This document shows, in pieces, positions 45,425 through 52,713 of a stretch of DNA of 64,000 bases (position 1 is the first letter of the stretch; every line of letters starts with the position of its first letter). The notes below the pieces were generated by a model that saw nothing but the letters and a program-made list of their open reading frames with translations, had not been told where the DNA came from and searched no databases. The position numbers and the translations under genes are program-made. Source of the DNA: Thermococcus sp. M39. Lineage in GTDB: Archaea; Methanobacteriota_B; Thermococci; Thermococcales; Thermococcaceae. The stretch is taken from positions 434,001-498,000 of the forward strand of contig NZ_SNUG01000001.1 in assembly GCF_012027325.1 (NCBI RefSeq), read 5' to 3'.

Positions 45425-45778
45425 ATGAAGGTTTATAGTCCAGATAGAGAGTATCCGCAGGAGTATCGTGAAGTTCTCGAAGAGCTTAAGAAGATAATTG
45501 ATCCAGTAACTGGAGGAGATATACTCGATTCAGGGGTTGTTGCCGGCTTAGAGGTAACTAAGGACACCTTGAAGATATGGCTGAGATTTGAAAGTCATGC
45601 GGAGTATAACATTATAGGTGAATCCCCAATAGCATATTCCAAGATAATTGGGGATATAATGGAGCGTTTTGCATTGGTTAAGTTTGATAATGTTTACGTC
45701 TATGATTTGGCTAACAACATAGTTGGGAAATTTGAAAATAGGGGAAGATATAAGCCAGAAGACTTGGGGGATGTCTAA
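45425..45778 (+). CDS. MIP18/DUF59 family protein
   Basis: A 117-residue member of the MIP18 (DUF59) family, linked to iron-sulfur cluster maturation. The family pattern appears as LEELKKIIDPVTGGDILDSG, then VAGLEVTKDTLKIWLRF and a closing VYDLANNIVGKF. The usual active Cys is not seen. The ATG at 45425 follows GGTGAAG. A related gene follows three bases after its stop. Confidence 0.75.
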   Translation: MKVYSPDREYPQEYREVLEELKKIIDPVTGGDILDSGVVAGLEVTKDTLKIWLRFESHAEYNIIGESPIAYSKIIGDIMERFALVKFDNVYVYDLANNIVGKFENRGRYKPEDLGDV

Positions 45779-45781
45779 GCA

Positions 45782-46129
45782 ATGGGACTTTTTGACTTCT
45801 TAAAGCAGAAGAAACCAAAAGATGTGAAAAGGAAAGAGTTGCCTGAAGAGGTTAGGCGTGTTGTTGAAATCCTGAAAAAAGTCAAAGACCCTGAAACTGA
45901 GCTAAGCATTGTTGATGAAGGTTTAGTTTATGGTCTTACAGTCGAGGGCAGAAAGGTTCAAGTCTTTCTCCTTATGGCTCGCTCGACCCCAGAATGCCAT
46001 TTCTGTCGGATGATAGCAATAAACGTGCAGAGAAAAATCTTGGATGGAATAATTTGCGTGCTTAAGGAGGAAGGATTTGATAGGGTTGAGGTGTATAATG
46101 AATTGGGGCTGCTTTTAGCGGAAGGATGA
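45782..46129 (+). CDS. MIP18/DUF59 family protein with CxxC
   Basis: A 115-residue paralogue of the gene before it. It has VEILKKVKDPETELSIVDEG, LVYGLTVEGRKVQVFLLM and then ECHFCRM, a CxxC absent from its neighbour, followed by an amphipathic helix. Such proteins carry or insert Fe-S clusters; the pair may form a heteromer. It is translated in the same operon. Confidence 0.75.
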   Translation: MGLFDFLKQKKPKDVKRKELPEEVRRVVEILKKVKDPETELSIVDEGLVYGLTVEGRKVQVFLLMARSTPECHFCRMIAINVQRKILDGIICVLKEEGFDRVEVYNELGLLLAEG

Positions 46130-46135
46130 AAGAGG

Positions 46136-46320
46136 GTTCCAGAACTTGATGAGGAACTTCCCCTCGAAAGAATCAAGGATTTTCCTTTGAGGAACTTCTA
46201 GGAATGGCAATAAAATCTGAGATGAGGGCAAGGAAATTTTTATGAAAGTTTGGCTGTAAGAACATTGATATTGAAGCATTGAAGGAGAAAATAGATTACA
46301 GAAAAAAGAATCAAAGCTCG
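46136..46320 (+). pseudogene. decayed ferritin-like (rubrerythrin-type) gene
   Basis: Just after the second DUF59 gene the three frames can be stitched into the start of a diiron protein. Frame one reads VPELDEELPLERIKD. Adding one T in the T-run near 46180 continues as SFEELLGMAIKSEMRARKF. Removing one T near 46240 continues as YESLAV, and a third frame gives NIDIEALKEKIDY. At least three frameshifts and a truncated end point to a dead gene. It runs into the convergent ferritin-like gene. Confidence 0.6.
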
Positions 46321-46610
46321 ACCTTTATACCGGTTTCCTCTTCGACTTCCTCAAAGCCTTTCTTTATGTGCTTGCCCAGTTCAGGATCGAGTTTGAGGAG
46401 CAAAGCCAAAAACTCCCCCACGTGCTCTTTCTCTTCATTAGCAACATCAAGGAAGATGTGCTTTACAGCTTCGTCATCAATCAGCTCGGCAAACTGCTCA
46501 TAGAAGTTGATAGCATCGAGCTCAGCTATAACAGCCCAGCGGAGAGCTTGTACGATTTCCTTTTTGGAGAGCTTTCCTTTGTTCATGGAAATTGGGTTCA
46601 ATCCAAGCAT
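46311..46610 (-). CDS. encapsulated-ferritin-like protein (EncFtn) without shell
   Basis: A 99-residue two-helix ferritin-like protein: ALRWAVIAELDAINFYEQF and LDVANEEKEHVGEFLALLL. E30, E60 and H63 reproduce the Glu/Glu/His spacing of the EncFtn half-site, which works as a dimer. It closely resembles the N-terminal cargo domain of the Pyrococcus furiosus encapsulin fusion, ending near GFEEVEEETGIKVEL. Here the gene stops at that point and no capsid domain follows on either strand. The ATG follows GGTGATACC. Confidence 0.8.
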   Translation of the reverse strand: MLGLNPISMNKGKLSKKEIVQALRWAVIAELDAINFYEQFAELIDDEAVKHIFLDVANEEKEHVGEFLALLLKLDPELGKHIKKGFEEVEEETGIKVEL

Positions 46611-46656
46611 GGTATCACCGCTTATATTTCGACCTTAGAGGCAATAAACGTTTTCA

Positions 46657-47133
46657 TTAGTCAACCTCAAGGCTGAAGTCTTGATAATCCATCCATATTC
46701 CTGTCTTCATGACAGCATCGTATTGTGCTTTTAAAAGCTCGTAATGAGCTTTTTCCCTCTTAGCCAGCTCGCGGAATGTTCTTTTCACATTCTCATCCTC
46801 TGCTTTCTCAGCAGCTTTCTCGTAGAATTCCCACGTCAGCTTTTCTTGTTCTAGACCTATCTCGACGGCTTTAACTTCACTAAGCTCACCTTCGTATTTG
46901 GGCGTTAGTTTTTCAAGAATGTTTTTATCAACAGCTGGAAGTTCGCATTCCTTTACAAGCTTTTCAAAGAATTTTTCTTCAAATATATCCCAATGTTCAG
47001 CTTCCTCTCTTGCTAAAAACAGAAACATCTTTTTTGCTTTTTCATCTTTTGCTTTTATCGCCATTTCAAGATAAAACTTCAGCTCGGCTTTCTCAACTTC
47101 AAGTGCTAAAGCAAGTGCTTCGAGCTCGTTCAT
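46657..47133 (-). CDS. ferritin-like diiron protein
   Basis: A 158-residue four-helix protein with two ferritin-like halves: ALEVEKAELKFYLEMA with LAREEAEHWDIFEE, and GLEQEKLTWEFYEKAA with LAKREKAHYELLK. It resembles rubrerythrin without the rubredoxin domain. It lies 46 bases upstream of the EncFtn-like gene on the same strand, so both are probably transcribed together. The ATG follows GGTGATAAT. Confidence 0.85.
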   Translation of the reverse strand: MNELEALALALEVEKAELKFYLEMAIKAKDEKAKKMFLFLAREEAEHWDIFEEKFFEKLVKECELPAVDKNILEKLTPKYEGELSEVKAVEIGLEQEKLTWEFYEKAAEKAEDENVKRTFRELAKREKAHYELLKAQYDAVMKTGIWMDYQDFSLEVD

Positions 47134-47188
47134 ATTATCACCAAAATTTATTTAGAGCTCAGAGCTATAACTCTTTTGGGGAACAAAA

Positions 47189-47713
47189 ATGGAGATCGTC
47201 AAAGTGGAAAATCCTCTATCACTTAAAGATGAACTGCTTAGCTTTGTTTTCAGAGTGTATCAAGGTACTAATGGAGCTTACCCAGCTCTTGAGTGGGTTG
47301 AGAACAAGCCAAGTCCAGAGGATTTTGAAGGCTTCAAAAGAGTATATGAGTCTTTTCTGGAATTCAGACTTGGAAAAGAGTTCGATGAGCTGTACACTTT
47401 AAAGGAAAATGGCAAGATAATCGGTGTTATCGCCCTCGTTTATACTTTTAATGGCAAAGATGTCTGGTGGGTACCAGAAGAACTGAAAAATGAAAAAACT
47501 GGCTTAATAGAGTTCTTTATGGTTGATCCAGCATATAGAGGAAGAGGTTATGGGTCAAAACTTTTAGAATTTGCAATTAGAAGGCTGAAGGAGCTTGGAA
47601 AAGAGCCTTATTTAATAACGTTCAAACATCTCGAGGCTTATGAGTATTATCTCAAAAAAGGATTTAAGGAGGTTATGGAGTATAAGGAGTTCGTGGTGCT
47701 GAAAAAAGAGTAA
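47189..47713 (+). CDS. GNAT family N-acetyltransferase
   Basis: A 174-residue acetyltransferase. The acetyl-CoA motif is in IEFFMVDPAYRGRGYGSKLL (RGRGYG), followed by RRLKELGKEP and AYEYYLKKGFKE. The substrate cannot be read from the sequence. A GGGGAAC precedes the ATG by a few bases. Confidence 0.88.
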   Translation: MEIVKVENPLSLKDELLSFVFRVYQGTNGAYPALEWVENKPSPEDFEGFKRVYESFLEFRLGKEFDELYTLKENGKIIGVIALVYTFNGKDVWWVPEELKNEKTGLIEFFMVDPAYRGRGYGSKLLEFAIRRLKELGKEPYLITFKHLEAYEYYLKKGFKEVMEYKEFVVLKKE

Positions 47714-47715
47714 AG

Positions 47716-48066
47716 TCAAAGGAGGAAGTTGTAAACTGCCAGTAGGATTTGGAGGGTTAATAGAAGCACCGCGATCATAGCTAAACGCTTGTGCTGATCT
47801 CTTGTAATTTTTCTTGTTAAAAAAGCCCTGCCACTGAATATTGTGAGGAGAATATAGAAGTAAACGAAGAGTCCAAGCACTCCGTGTGGGGAAAGAGTTC
47901 TGATTATATAGAGCATGTACCCAATGCTGATAGTTAGAAGAATAACTGCAGTGTAGATGAAGGTGTGGTGCATCTTTAGGTTGTGGTTTTTTGCATAATG
48001 TATTCCAGTAAGGAAGCTCATCAATGCTAAGATCTGAATGACTGCATGTATCTGGAAGGGCTCCAT
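47716..48066 (-). CDS. four-helix membrane protein, DUF420 or cytochrome b561-like
   Basis: About 116 residues with four hydrophobic segments. Conserved-looking histidines fall at helix ends (IHAVIQ, IHYAKNHNLKMHH, LSPHGVLG, RDQHKRLAM), which recall DUF420 and b561-type proteins with haem or metal ligands. The family call is tentative. The ATG at 48066 has GAGGG upstream; another in-frame ATG lies at 48084. It is convergent with the acetyltransferase gene, two bases apart. Confidence 0.6.
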   Translation of the reverse strand: MEPFQIHAVIQILALMSFLTGIHYAKNHNLKMHHTFIYTAVILLTISIGYMLYIIRTLSPHGVLGLFVYFYILLTIFSGRAFLTRKITRDQHKRLAMIAVLLLTLQILLAVYNFLL

Positions 48067-48178
48067 TGAAAAACCCTCTGGCATGGCATTCAGGACACTG
48101 GTAATGGTTAGCTCCTATGTAACAATTATTTTAACGCTTAAATAAAATTTTTAAAGGTAAACAGGCAGATTTTCTACG

Positions 48179-49087
48179 ATGACACACACTAATCATCCCC
48201 ATGAGCACAACAGAAGAGCCATGAAGTTTAAGATGGTCTTCTCAATAGGTCTCAACTTTATCATAACATTAGCTGAGGTTATTGGTGGAATTCTTTCTGG
48301 AAGCTTGGCACTGTTGAGTGATGCTCTTCACAACTTCAGCGATGCCATGAGCTTGCTTTTGAGCTATATTGCTATTAGAATCGGGGAAAGAGAGAAAAAT
48401 GAAAAATACACTTTTGGGTATAAGCGGGCTGAAATTTTAACGGCGTTTGTAAATTCAACAGTTTTGGTTGGAGTTTCACTTTTTCTGTTTACTGAGGCTT
48501 ATAAAAGGTTCAAACATCCCAATCCCATAGACACTGGGCTAATGCTAATTGTTGCTATCATTGGTTTGATAGCTAATCTGATCTCAGTTCTACTTCTTCA
48601 TGGACATTCACATGAGAGCATCAATGTCCGCTCGGCCTATCTGCATCTTTTAAGCGATACGCTGTCTTCGGTGGCAGTTATAATTGGGGGCTTTGCAATT
48701 AGATATTGGGGAATACTTTGGATTGACCCAGCAATAACAATCTTAATTTCTGCGTATATTCTCAAAGAAGGTTTTGAGGTACTAAAGCACTCTGTCGAAA
48801 TTTTGATGGAGGCATCTCCAGAAGTTAACATTGAAGATGTCAAAAAAGAGCTCGAAAATATTGATGGGGTTAAAAATGTCCACCATATACATCTCTGGCG
48901 CATTGGGGAGAAAGATATTCACTTTGAATGCCACATTGAAGTTGAGGATATGAAAATAAGCGAAGCTCAAAGAATCATTGATGAAGCTGAGGAGCGACTC
49001 AAAAAGTTTGGGATAACCCATGTAACTGTACAACTTGAGATAAACAGATGCGAGGAGAAAGAGCTTGTGGGATGTGGTATGAAATGA
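48179..49087 (+). CDS. cation diffusion facilitator (CDF) metal exporter
   Basis: A 302-residue Zn/Co/Fe-type exporter. It starts with a His-rich tail (HTNHPHEHNRR) and has six membrane helices. The metal site motifs are SLALLSDALHNFSDAM and SAYLHLLSDTLSS, with a His loop LLHGHSHES. The cytoplasmic ferredoxin-like domain begins near residue 205 (VKKELENIDGVKNVHHIHLW). No strong ribosome site is visible. It ends four bases into the next gene. Confidence 0.92.
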   Translation: MTHTNHPHEHNRRAMKFKMVFSIGLNFIITLAEVIGGILSGSLALLSDALHNFSDAMSLLLSYIAIRIGEREKNEKYTFGYKRAEILTAFVNSTVLVGVSLFLFTEAYKRFKHPNPIDTGLMLIVAIIGLIANLISVLLLHGHSHESINVRSAYLHLLSDTLSSVAVIIGGFAIRYWGILWIDPAITILISAYILKEGFEVLKHSVEILMEASPEVNIEDVKKELENIDGVKNVHHIHLWRIGEKDIHFECHIEVEDMKISEAQRIIDEAEERLKKFGITHVTVQLEINRCEEKELVGCGMK

Positions 49088-49332
49088 ACATATTTGTGCC
49101 TCTTATTATTGGTGTAATAGTCGGATACTTTATGAAAGATAAATTGAAAAGATTTGATTTAGATAAGCCCATGAGCGTAACTTTGCTCTTACTGATTTTC
49201 TTTATGGGTGTTGAGGCAGGCAGAGTCGAAATAAACGCTTTGAATCTGCTTATCGCATCTCTGACTTTTGCCGTCCTAACGATTGTAGGCAGCTTGTTCT
49301 TTGCTGTGCTTTTAGGAGGTAGGCTGAGATGA
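49084..49332 (+). CDS. LysO-family exporter, N-terminal part
   Basis: An 82-residue membrane protein with three helices (MNIFVPLIIGVIVGYFM, then TLLLLIFFMGVEAGRVEI and SLTFAVLTIVGSLFFAVLL). This matches the first part of the DUF340/LysO lysine-exporter family. The ATG overlaps the CDF stop, and its own stop overlaps the next start as ATGA. The two halves are separate genes in different frames with clean coupling, so the split looks natural rather than a fresh frameshift. Confidence 0.8.
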   Translation: MNIFVPLIIGVIVGYFMKDKLKRFDLDKPMSVTLLLLIFFMGVEAGRVEINALNLLIASLTFAVLTIVGSLFFAVLLGGRLR

Positions 49333-49910
49333 GCTTTCTTTACCTAGTTCTGGTATCTCTCTTTGCTGGGCTTTTGGTAGGGAAATACACAACCCTTCAG
49401 TTTGGCAACTTATATGAAGTAATGCTCTATCTGTTAATCTTCATCATTGGGGTTGATTTAGGGAAAAGTAGGGGAGTTGGGGAAATTAAGAAGCTTGGAG
49501 GGATTGCATTAGTTTTGCCACTTGCCACTGTAATAGGTTCTCTGCTGGGAGGACTCTTAGCGTCATTTTTGCTTAATATTCCCATAAGGTGGGCTTTGGG
49601 GATTTCGGCTGGATTTGGCTGGTATTCATTAACTGGACCTCTCTTGGCACAGTACTCAGCTGTTTATGGCGTAATTGGATTTTTGGCAAATCTCACGAGG
49701 GAGATATTGACGATTCTGTTTTATCCTCTAGCTATTAAGAAAATCCCTAAGGAGCTCGCAGTTTCAATGGGAGGAGCAACGACCATGGATTCCACACTAC
49801 CAGTCATTGTAAAATTTGGGGGAAGCGAGATTACAATAATTGCATTTGTTCATGGATTTATCCTAACGGCAGTGGCTCCATTTTTGATTCCTTTCATACT
49901 TCAGCTTTGA
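49329..49910 (+). CDS. LysO-family exporter, C-terminal part
   Basis: A 193-residue membrane protein with about six helices. Conserved LysO pieces are MLYLLIFIIGVDLGKSRG, GISAGFGWYSLTGPLLAQY, LTREILTILFYP and GGATTMDSTLPVIVKFGG. It should form one transporter with the short upstream protein. In bacteria LysO exports lysine; the substrate here is not shown. Confidence 0.85.
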   Translation: MSFLYLVLVSLFAGLLVGKYTTLQFGNLYEVMLYLLIFIIGVDLGKSRGVGEIKKLGGIALVLPLATVIGSLLGGLLASFLLNIPIRWALGISAGFGWYSLTGPLLAQYSAVYGVIGFLANLTREILTILFYPLAIKKIPKELAVSMGGATTMDSTLPVIVKFGGSEITIIAFVHGFILTAVAPFLIPFILQL

Positions 49911-49926
49911 ACCATTAAATTTATAA

Positions 49927-49934
49927 GTTCGAAC
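49927..49934 (+). promoter_or_regulatory. GTTCGAAC palindrome at the promoter of a small HTH gene
   Basis: A perfect 8-base palindrome between a TATA-like TTTATAA and the start codon at 49971. The flanks repeat TATAAGTTC twice (49923 and 49937 onward). It could be an autoregulatory operator. Confidence 0.35.
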
Positions 49935-49970
49935 ATATAAGTTCTATTTGCAAACTACGGAGGGATTTAG

Positions 49971-50150
49971 ATGAGCAATGAGGAGGTTGTTTTGGAGATT
50001 ATGAGAAAAGCTGGAAAGCCGCTCAAAAGTGCTGAGATCGCTGAAATGACAGGTATTCCAAAGAAGGAAGTCGATAAAATCATTAAAAAGCTGAAGAAGG
50101 AAGGAAAAATAATCTCACCAAAGCGCTGTTATTATGCCCCAGCTGAGTGA
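49971..50150 (+). CDS. small winged-helix DNA-binding protein
   Basis: A 59-residue protein that is almost wholly one helix-turn-helix: VLEIMRKAGKPLKSAEIAEM, then TGIPKKEVDKIIKKL and a short wing with GKIISPKRCYYAP. A GGAGGGATTTAG site precedes the ATG. It may regulate genes of the oxygen-defence region. It is convergent with the next ferritin-like gene, with no gap. Confidence 0.75.
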   Translation: MSNEEVVLEIMRKAGKPLKSAEIAEMTGIPKKEVDKIIKKLKKEGKIISPKRCYYAPAE

Positions 50151-50798
50151 TTACTCCTTTCTCTCTTTATCCTTCCCAAGCTCTTTGATGAGCTCTTGGA
50201 GTTCTTGTTCGGCTTTTACCTTTTCATAGAGTTCATATTCTTTTGACACAAACTCATAGTGATCACGTTCATCCTTTGCGAGTTCCAGAAATATCTTTTT
50301 GTGCTCTGGATTTTCAATATTTTTCTCGAGATACAAATATACCTCTTCCGCTAATCTTTCGGCTTCCATCGCAATCTCGAGAACATCTAAGTAATCTTTC
50401 ACAGTCTTCAGCTTGTATTCCCGCTCTTCAAATATTTTCTTCCAGCTTTTAAAGGGAACATCTTTTGGCTCTTCATTTGGATATAACGTCTTAAAAATCT
50501 CCGTTACCTTTCTGTCATGAGATTTTTCAATCTCAACGAATTGCTTAAATCTTTCTTTAAGGTATGTGCTGGGAGCATTCTCATAGAGAAAGATGTAGGG
50601 AGCTGTTGCATCTTTTTCGCCTTTAATGACGTAACTAAGGATATCCTTTAGAGGCAGTTTGGTAATCTGCTTTAAAGTTTCCTTCACTTTCTCTTCAATT
50701 TCTGCTTTTTTCATGAAAACGTCTAATGGACTCTCCACAACCACTCCCTCTTGTTTATGTTCTTCTTTTATTTTTAAAAGCCTTTTCTCTGCTTTCAT
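50151..50798 (-). CDS. ferritin-like protein
   Basis: A 215-residue helical protein. The C-terminal half has a clear diiron pair, VLEIAMEAERLAEEVYLYLE with LAKDERDHYEFVS. The N-terminal half repeats the fold (GEKDATAPYIFLYENA and FVEIEKSHDRKV). The N-terminus is charged, with no signal. The fifth ferritin-like gene between 40 and 51 kb. The role is unknown; peroxide reduction or iron binding is likely. Confidence 0.8.
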   Translation of the reverse strand: MKAEKRLLKIKEEHKQEGVVVESPLDVFMKKAEIEEKVKETLKQITKLPLKDILSYVIKGEKDATAPYIFLYENAPSTYLKERFKQFVEIEKSHDRKVTEIFKTLYPNEEPKDVPFKSWKKIFEEREYKLKTVKDYLDVLEIAMEAERLAEEVYLYLEKNIENPEHKKIFLELAKDERDHYEFVSKEYELYEKVKAEQELQELIKELGKDKERKE

Positions 50799-50876
50799 TT
50801 GAACTTTTGGGAAACTTCCAAATAATTAAATAAGTCAGTCAAAGGAAATTTTTAATGCCAACATATTCCGGTTCTT

Positions 50877-50957
50877 TCAGCTTCCTAATTCCCTTTCTTT
50901 TTCAGCTTTCTTCTTAATGTCTTTTCTTGTTTCAACAAGTTCAATGAGCCTTTCCAT
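50877..50957 (-). CDS. possible 26-residue peptide
   Basis: The minus strand has GGAGTGGAGATT before ATG and a frame of 26 codons, charged and helical (ERLIELVETRKDIKKKAEKE). It has a good ribosome site but no recognised family, so it may be chance. Confidence 0.25.
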   Translation of the reverse strand: MERLIELVETRKDIKKKAEKERELGS

Positions 50958-51052
50958 AATCTCCACTCCCATAACAGTTTAATAACATTTTGTATTTAAA
51001 AATCGTGGTGACCCTCTCTAAGCAAAAACATTTTAAAGGGTTTAAGCTTAAG

Positions 51053-51124
51053 GAGGCATGCAAGATAATGCCTCATGGCTCGGGGGTATCCGAAAAAGTA
51101 GGAACCTACCGGGCCTCTGTGAGG
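51053..51124 (+). ncRNA. candidate structured leader of L44e
   Basis: Four hairpins follow one another. GAGGCAT pairs with ATGCCTC (51053-51074). TCGG pairs with CCGA (51080-51093). GTAGG pairs with CCTAC (51098-51109). CCTC pairs with GAGG (51114-51124), and that last arm is part of the L44e ribosome site GAGGAGGTGG. The GC content is high for this genome. A ribosomal-protein leader or small RNA is possible. The expected transcription start near 51058 could cut the first hairpin. Confidence 0.4.
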
Positions 51125-51134
51125 AGGTGGAAAA

Positions 51135-51419
51135 ATGAAGTATCCAAAGCAGATAAGAACTTACTGCCCGTTCTGTAAGAAGCACACAATTCACAAGGTC
51201 GAGAAAGTGAAAAAGAGACCAAGAAGTGAGCTTAGTGCAGGTCAGAGAAGATTCAGGAGAATCCTTAAGGGTTACAAGGGTTTCCCAAGACCAAAGCCAG
51301 AGGGCAGAGAAAAGCCAGTTAAAAAGCTTGACTTGAGATTCAGATGTACCGTCTGTGGAAAGGCCCACACGAGAGGACAAGGCTTTAGAGTAAAGAAGTT
51401 TGAGCTTGTGGAGGTGTGA
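51135..51419 (+). CDS. rpl44e: ribosomal protein L44e
   Basis: A 94-residue zinc-binding 50S protein. CPFC and CTVC give the metal site, and the basic [20 protein letters not shown] and [12 protein letters not shown] regions are characteristic. It begins the operon L44e-S27e-aIF2alpha-Nop10-PAC2-EndoQ and overlaps the S27e ribosome site region. The ATG follows GAGGAGGTGG. Confidence 0.96.
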   Translation: MKYPKQIRTYCPFCKKHTIHKVEKVKKRPRSELSAGQRRFRRILKGYKGFPRPKPEGREKPVKKLDLRFRCTVCGKAHTRGQGFRVKKFELVEV

Positions 51420-51421
51420 AG

Positions 51422-51619
51422 ATGGCACTTCCAAAGGGCCTAATTCCAATGCCAAGATCAAGGTTCATTAGAGTTAAGTGCATTGACTGTGGCAACGAGC
51501 AGATTGTCTTCAGCAATCCAGCAACAAAAGTGAGATGCTTAGTCTGTGGGGCTACTCTCGTTGAGCCAACAGGCGGTAAGGGAATTATAAAGGCCAAAAT
51601 ATTAGAGGTTCTTGAGTGA
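51422..51619 (+). CDS. rps27e: ribosomal protein S27e
   Basis: A 65-residue zinc-ribbon protein of the 30S subunit with CIDC and CLVC pairs, [18 protein letters not shown] and the terminal [15 protein letters not shown]. The ATG at 51422 follows GGAGGTGTGA, two bases after the L44e stop. T-rich sequence follows the stop. Confidence 0.95.
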   Translation: MALPKGLIPMPRSRFIRVKCIDCGNEQIVFSNPATKVRCLVCGATLVEPTGGKGIIKAKILEVLE

Positions 51620-51639
51620 ACCTTTCTTTTCCTCTTTTC
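51620..51639 (+). terminator. T-rich terminator after S27e
   Basis: CCTTTCTTTTCCTCTTTTCT lies directly after the stop and before a new TATA box, so L44e-S27e may end here and aIF2-alpha may have its own promoter. Confidence 0.4.
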
Positions 51640-51647
51640 TCCGAAAC

Positions 51648-51655
51648 TTTAAAAA
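51648..51655 (+). promoter_or_regulatory. TATA box of the aIF2-alpha operon
   Basis: TTTAAAAA preceded by CCGAAAC (BRE-like), about 55 bases before the aIF2-alpha start codon. Confidence 0.5.
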
Positions 51656-51706
51656 CCTCTTTTGCCAACAATCAAAGGGTAAAAACAATTTTAGGAGATG
51701 GTGAAA

Positions 51707-52534
51707 ATGCCGAGGAGAGCAAGAGAATTTCCCGAAGAGGGAGAATTTGTAATCGCGACTGTCAAGAGCATCCATCCTTATGGAGCATTCCTTACACTTG
51801 ACGAGTATCCCGGAAAAGAGGGATTCATGCACATAAGTGAAGTTGCATCAACTTGGGTGAAGAACATAAGGGATTACCTTAAGGAGGGTCAAAAGGTTGT
51901 TGCAAAGGTAATCAGAGTTGACCATGAGAAAGGGCATATTGACCTTAGCCTAAAGCGTGTAACCCAGCAGCAAAGGAAAGCGAAGATTCAGGAGTTCAAG
52001 AGAGCCCAAAAGGCTGAGAATCTCCTAAAGATGGCAGCTGAAAAGCTCGGTAAGGACTTTGAGACAGCATGGAGAGAAGTTTGGGTACCACTCGAAGAGG
52101 AGTACGGGGAAGTGTATGCGGCCTTTGAAGATGCAGCTCAAAATGGAGTTGAAGTTCTTGAGGGCTTAGTGCCAGATGAGTGGCTCCCAGTTCTGGAGGA
52201 GATAATTAAGAGCTATGTCGAAATTCCAACAGTTACAATTGATGCTGAATTTGAAATCACAGTTCCAAAGCCAAACGGTATTGACATCATTAAGGAAGCT
52301 TTGATTAGGGCTAGAGACAGGGTAAACAAGGAGAAGGACATTGAGGTTAAGTTTACATACCAAGGGGCTCCAAGATACAGGATTGACATCACCGCTCCTG
52401 ATTATTATAAAGCTGAGGAAGTCCTCGAGGACATTGCTGAGGAGATTTTGAGGGTAATTAAGAAAGCGGGTGGAGAAGCAACGCTGATTAGGAAGGAGAA
52501 AAGGATCAAGAAGATTAAGAGGAGAGGCAAATGA
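51707..52534 (+). CDS. eif2a: translation initiation factor aIF2-alpha
   Basis: A 275-residue subunit of the factor that brings Met-tRNAi to the ribosome. The N-terminal S1 domain has FVIATVKSIHPYGAFLTLDE, then GFMHISEVASTWVKNIRDYL and DLSLKRVTQQQRK. The helical middle and the C-terminal alpha/beta domain (YRIDITAPDYYKAEEVLEDI) match the archaeal protein. The ATG at 51707 follows GGAGATGGTG. It overlaps the Nop10 start by four bases. Confidence 0.97.
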   Translation: MPRRAREFPEEGEFVIATVKSIHPYGAFLTLDEYPGKEGFMHISEVASTWVKNIRDYLKEGQKVVAKVIRVDHEKGHIDLSLKRVTQQQRKAKIQEFKRAQKAENLLKMAAEKLGKDFETAWREVWVPLEEEYGEVYAAFEDAAQNGVEVLEGLVPDEWLPVLEEIIKSYVEIPTVTIDAEFEITVPKPNGIDIIKEALIRARDRVNKEKDIEVKFTYQGAPRYRIDITAPDYYKAEEVLEDIAEEILRVIKKAGGEATLIRKEKRIKKIKRRGK

Positions 52535-52713
52535 GATTCCGCATAAGGAAATGTCCTAAATGCGGAAGGTACACCCTAAAGGAGACATGTCCAGTGTGTG
52601 GTGAAAAAACCAAAGTAGCTCACCCTCCGAGGTTTTCACCTGAAGACCCATATGGAGAATATAGGAGAAAGCTCAAGAGGGAGCTTTTAGGTATCGGGAG
52701 GCGTTCAGAATGA
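52531..52713 (+). CDS. nop10: Nop10, H/ACA ribonucleoprotein subunit
   Basis: A 60-residue zinc protein of the archaeal pseudouridylation complex with Cbf5, Gar1 and L7Ae. It reads RKCPKCGRYTL and ETCPVCGEKT, then the conserved HPPRFSPEDPYGEYRRKLKR. ATGA overlaps couple it to the genes on both sides. Confidence 0.96.
   Translation: MRFRIRKCPKCGRYTLKETCPVCGEKTKVAHPPRFSPEDPYGEYRRKLKRELLGIGRRSE

Larger units (their letters stand above)
50799..51134. other. gap between the ferritin-like gene and L44e
   Basis: 336 bases. It holds a weak minus-strand 26-codon frame (50877-50957, ATG after GGAGTGGAG), a TATA-like TTTTAAAG at 51031-51038 and, just before L44e, a GC-rich hairpin leader listed separately. 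Nothing else was recognised. Confidence 0.4.

Noticed and set aside
49084-49910. Treating the two LysO genes as a recent frameshift
   Set aside because: The ATGA overlap and balanced helix content fit a stable split; no single-base change obviously gives a better fused protein.
50990-51178. Plus-strand frame overlapping the L44e leader and start
   Set aside because: It reads through the hairpins and overlaps the certain L44e gene in another frame.
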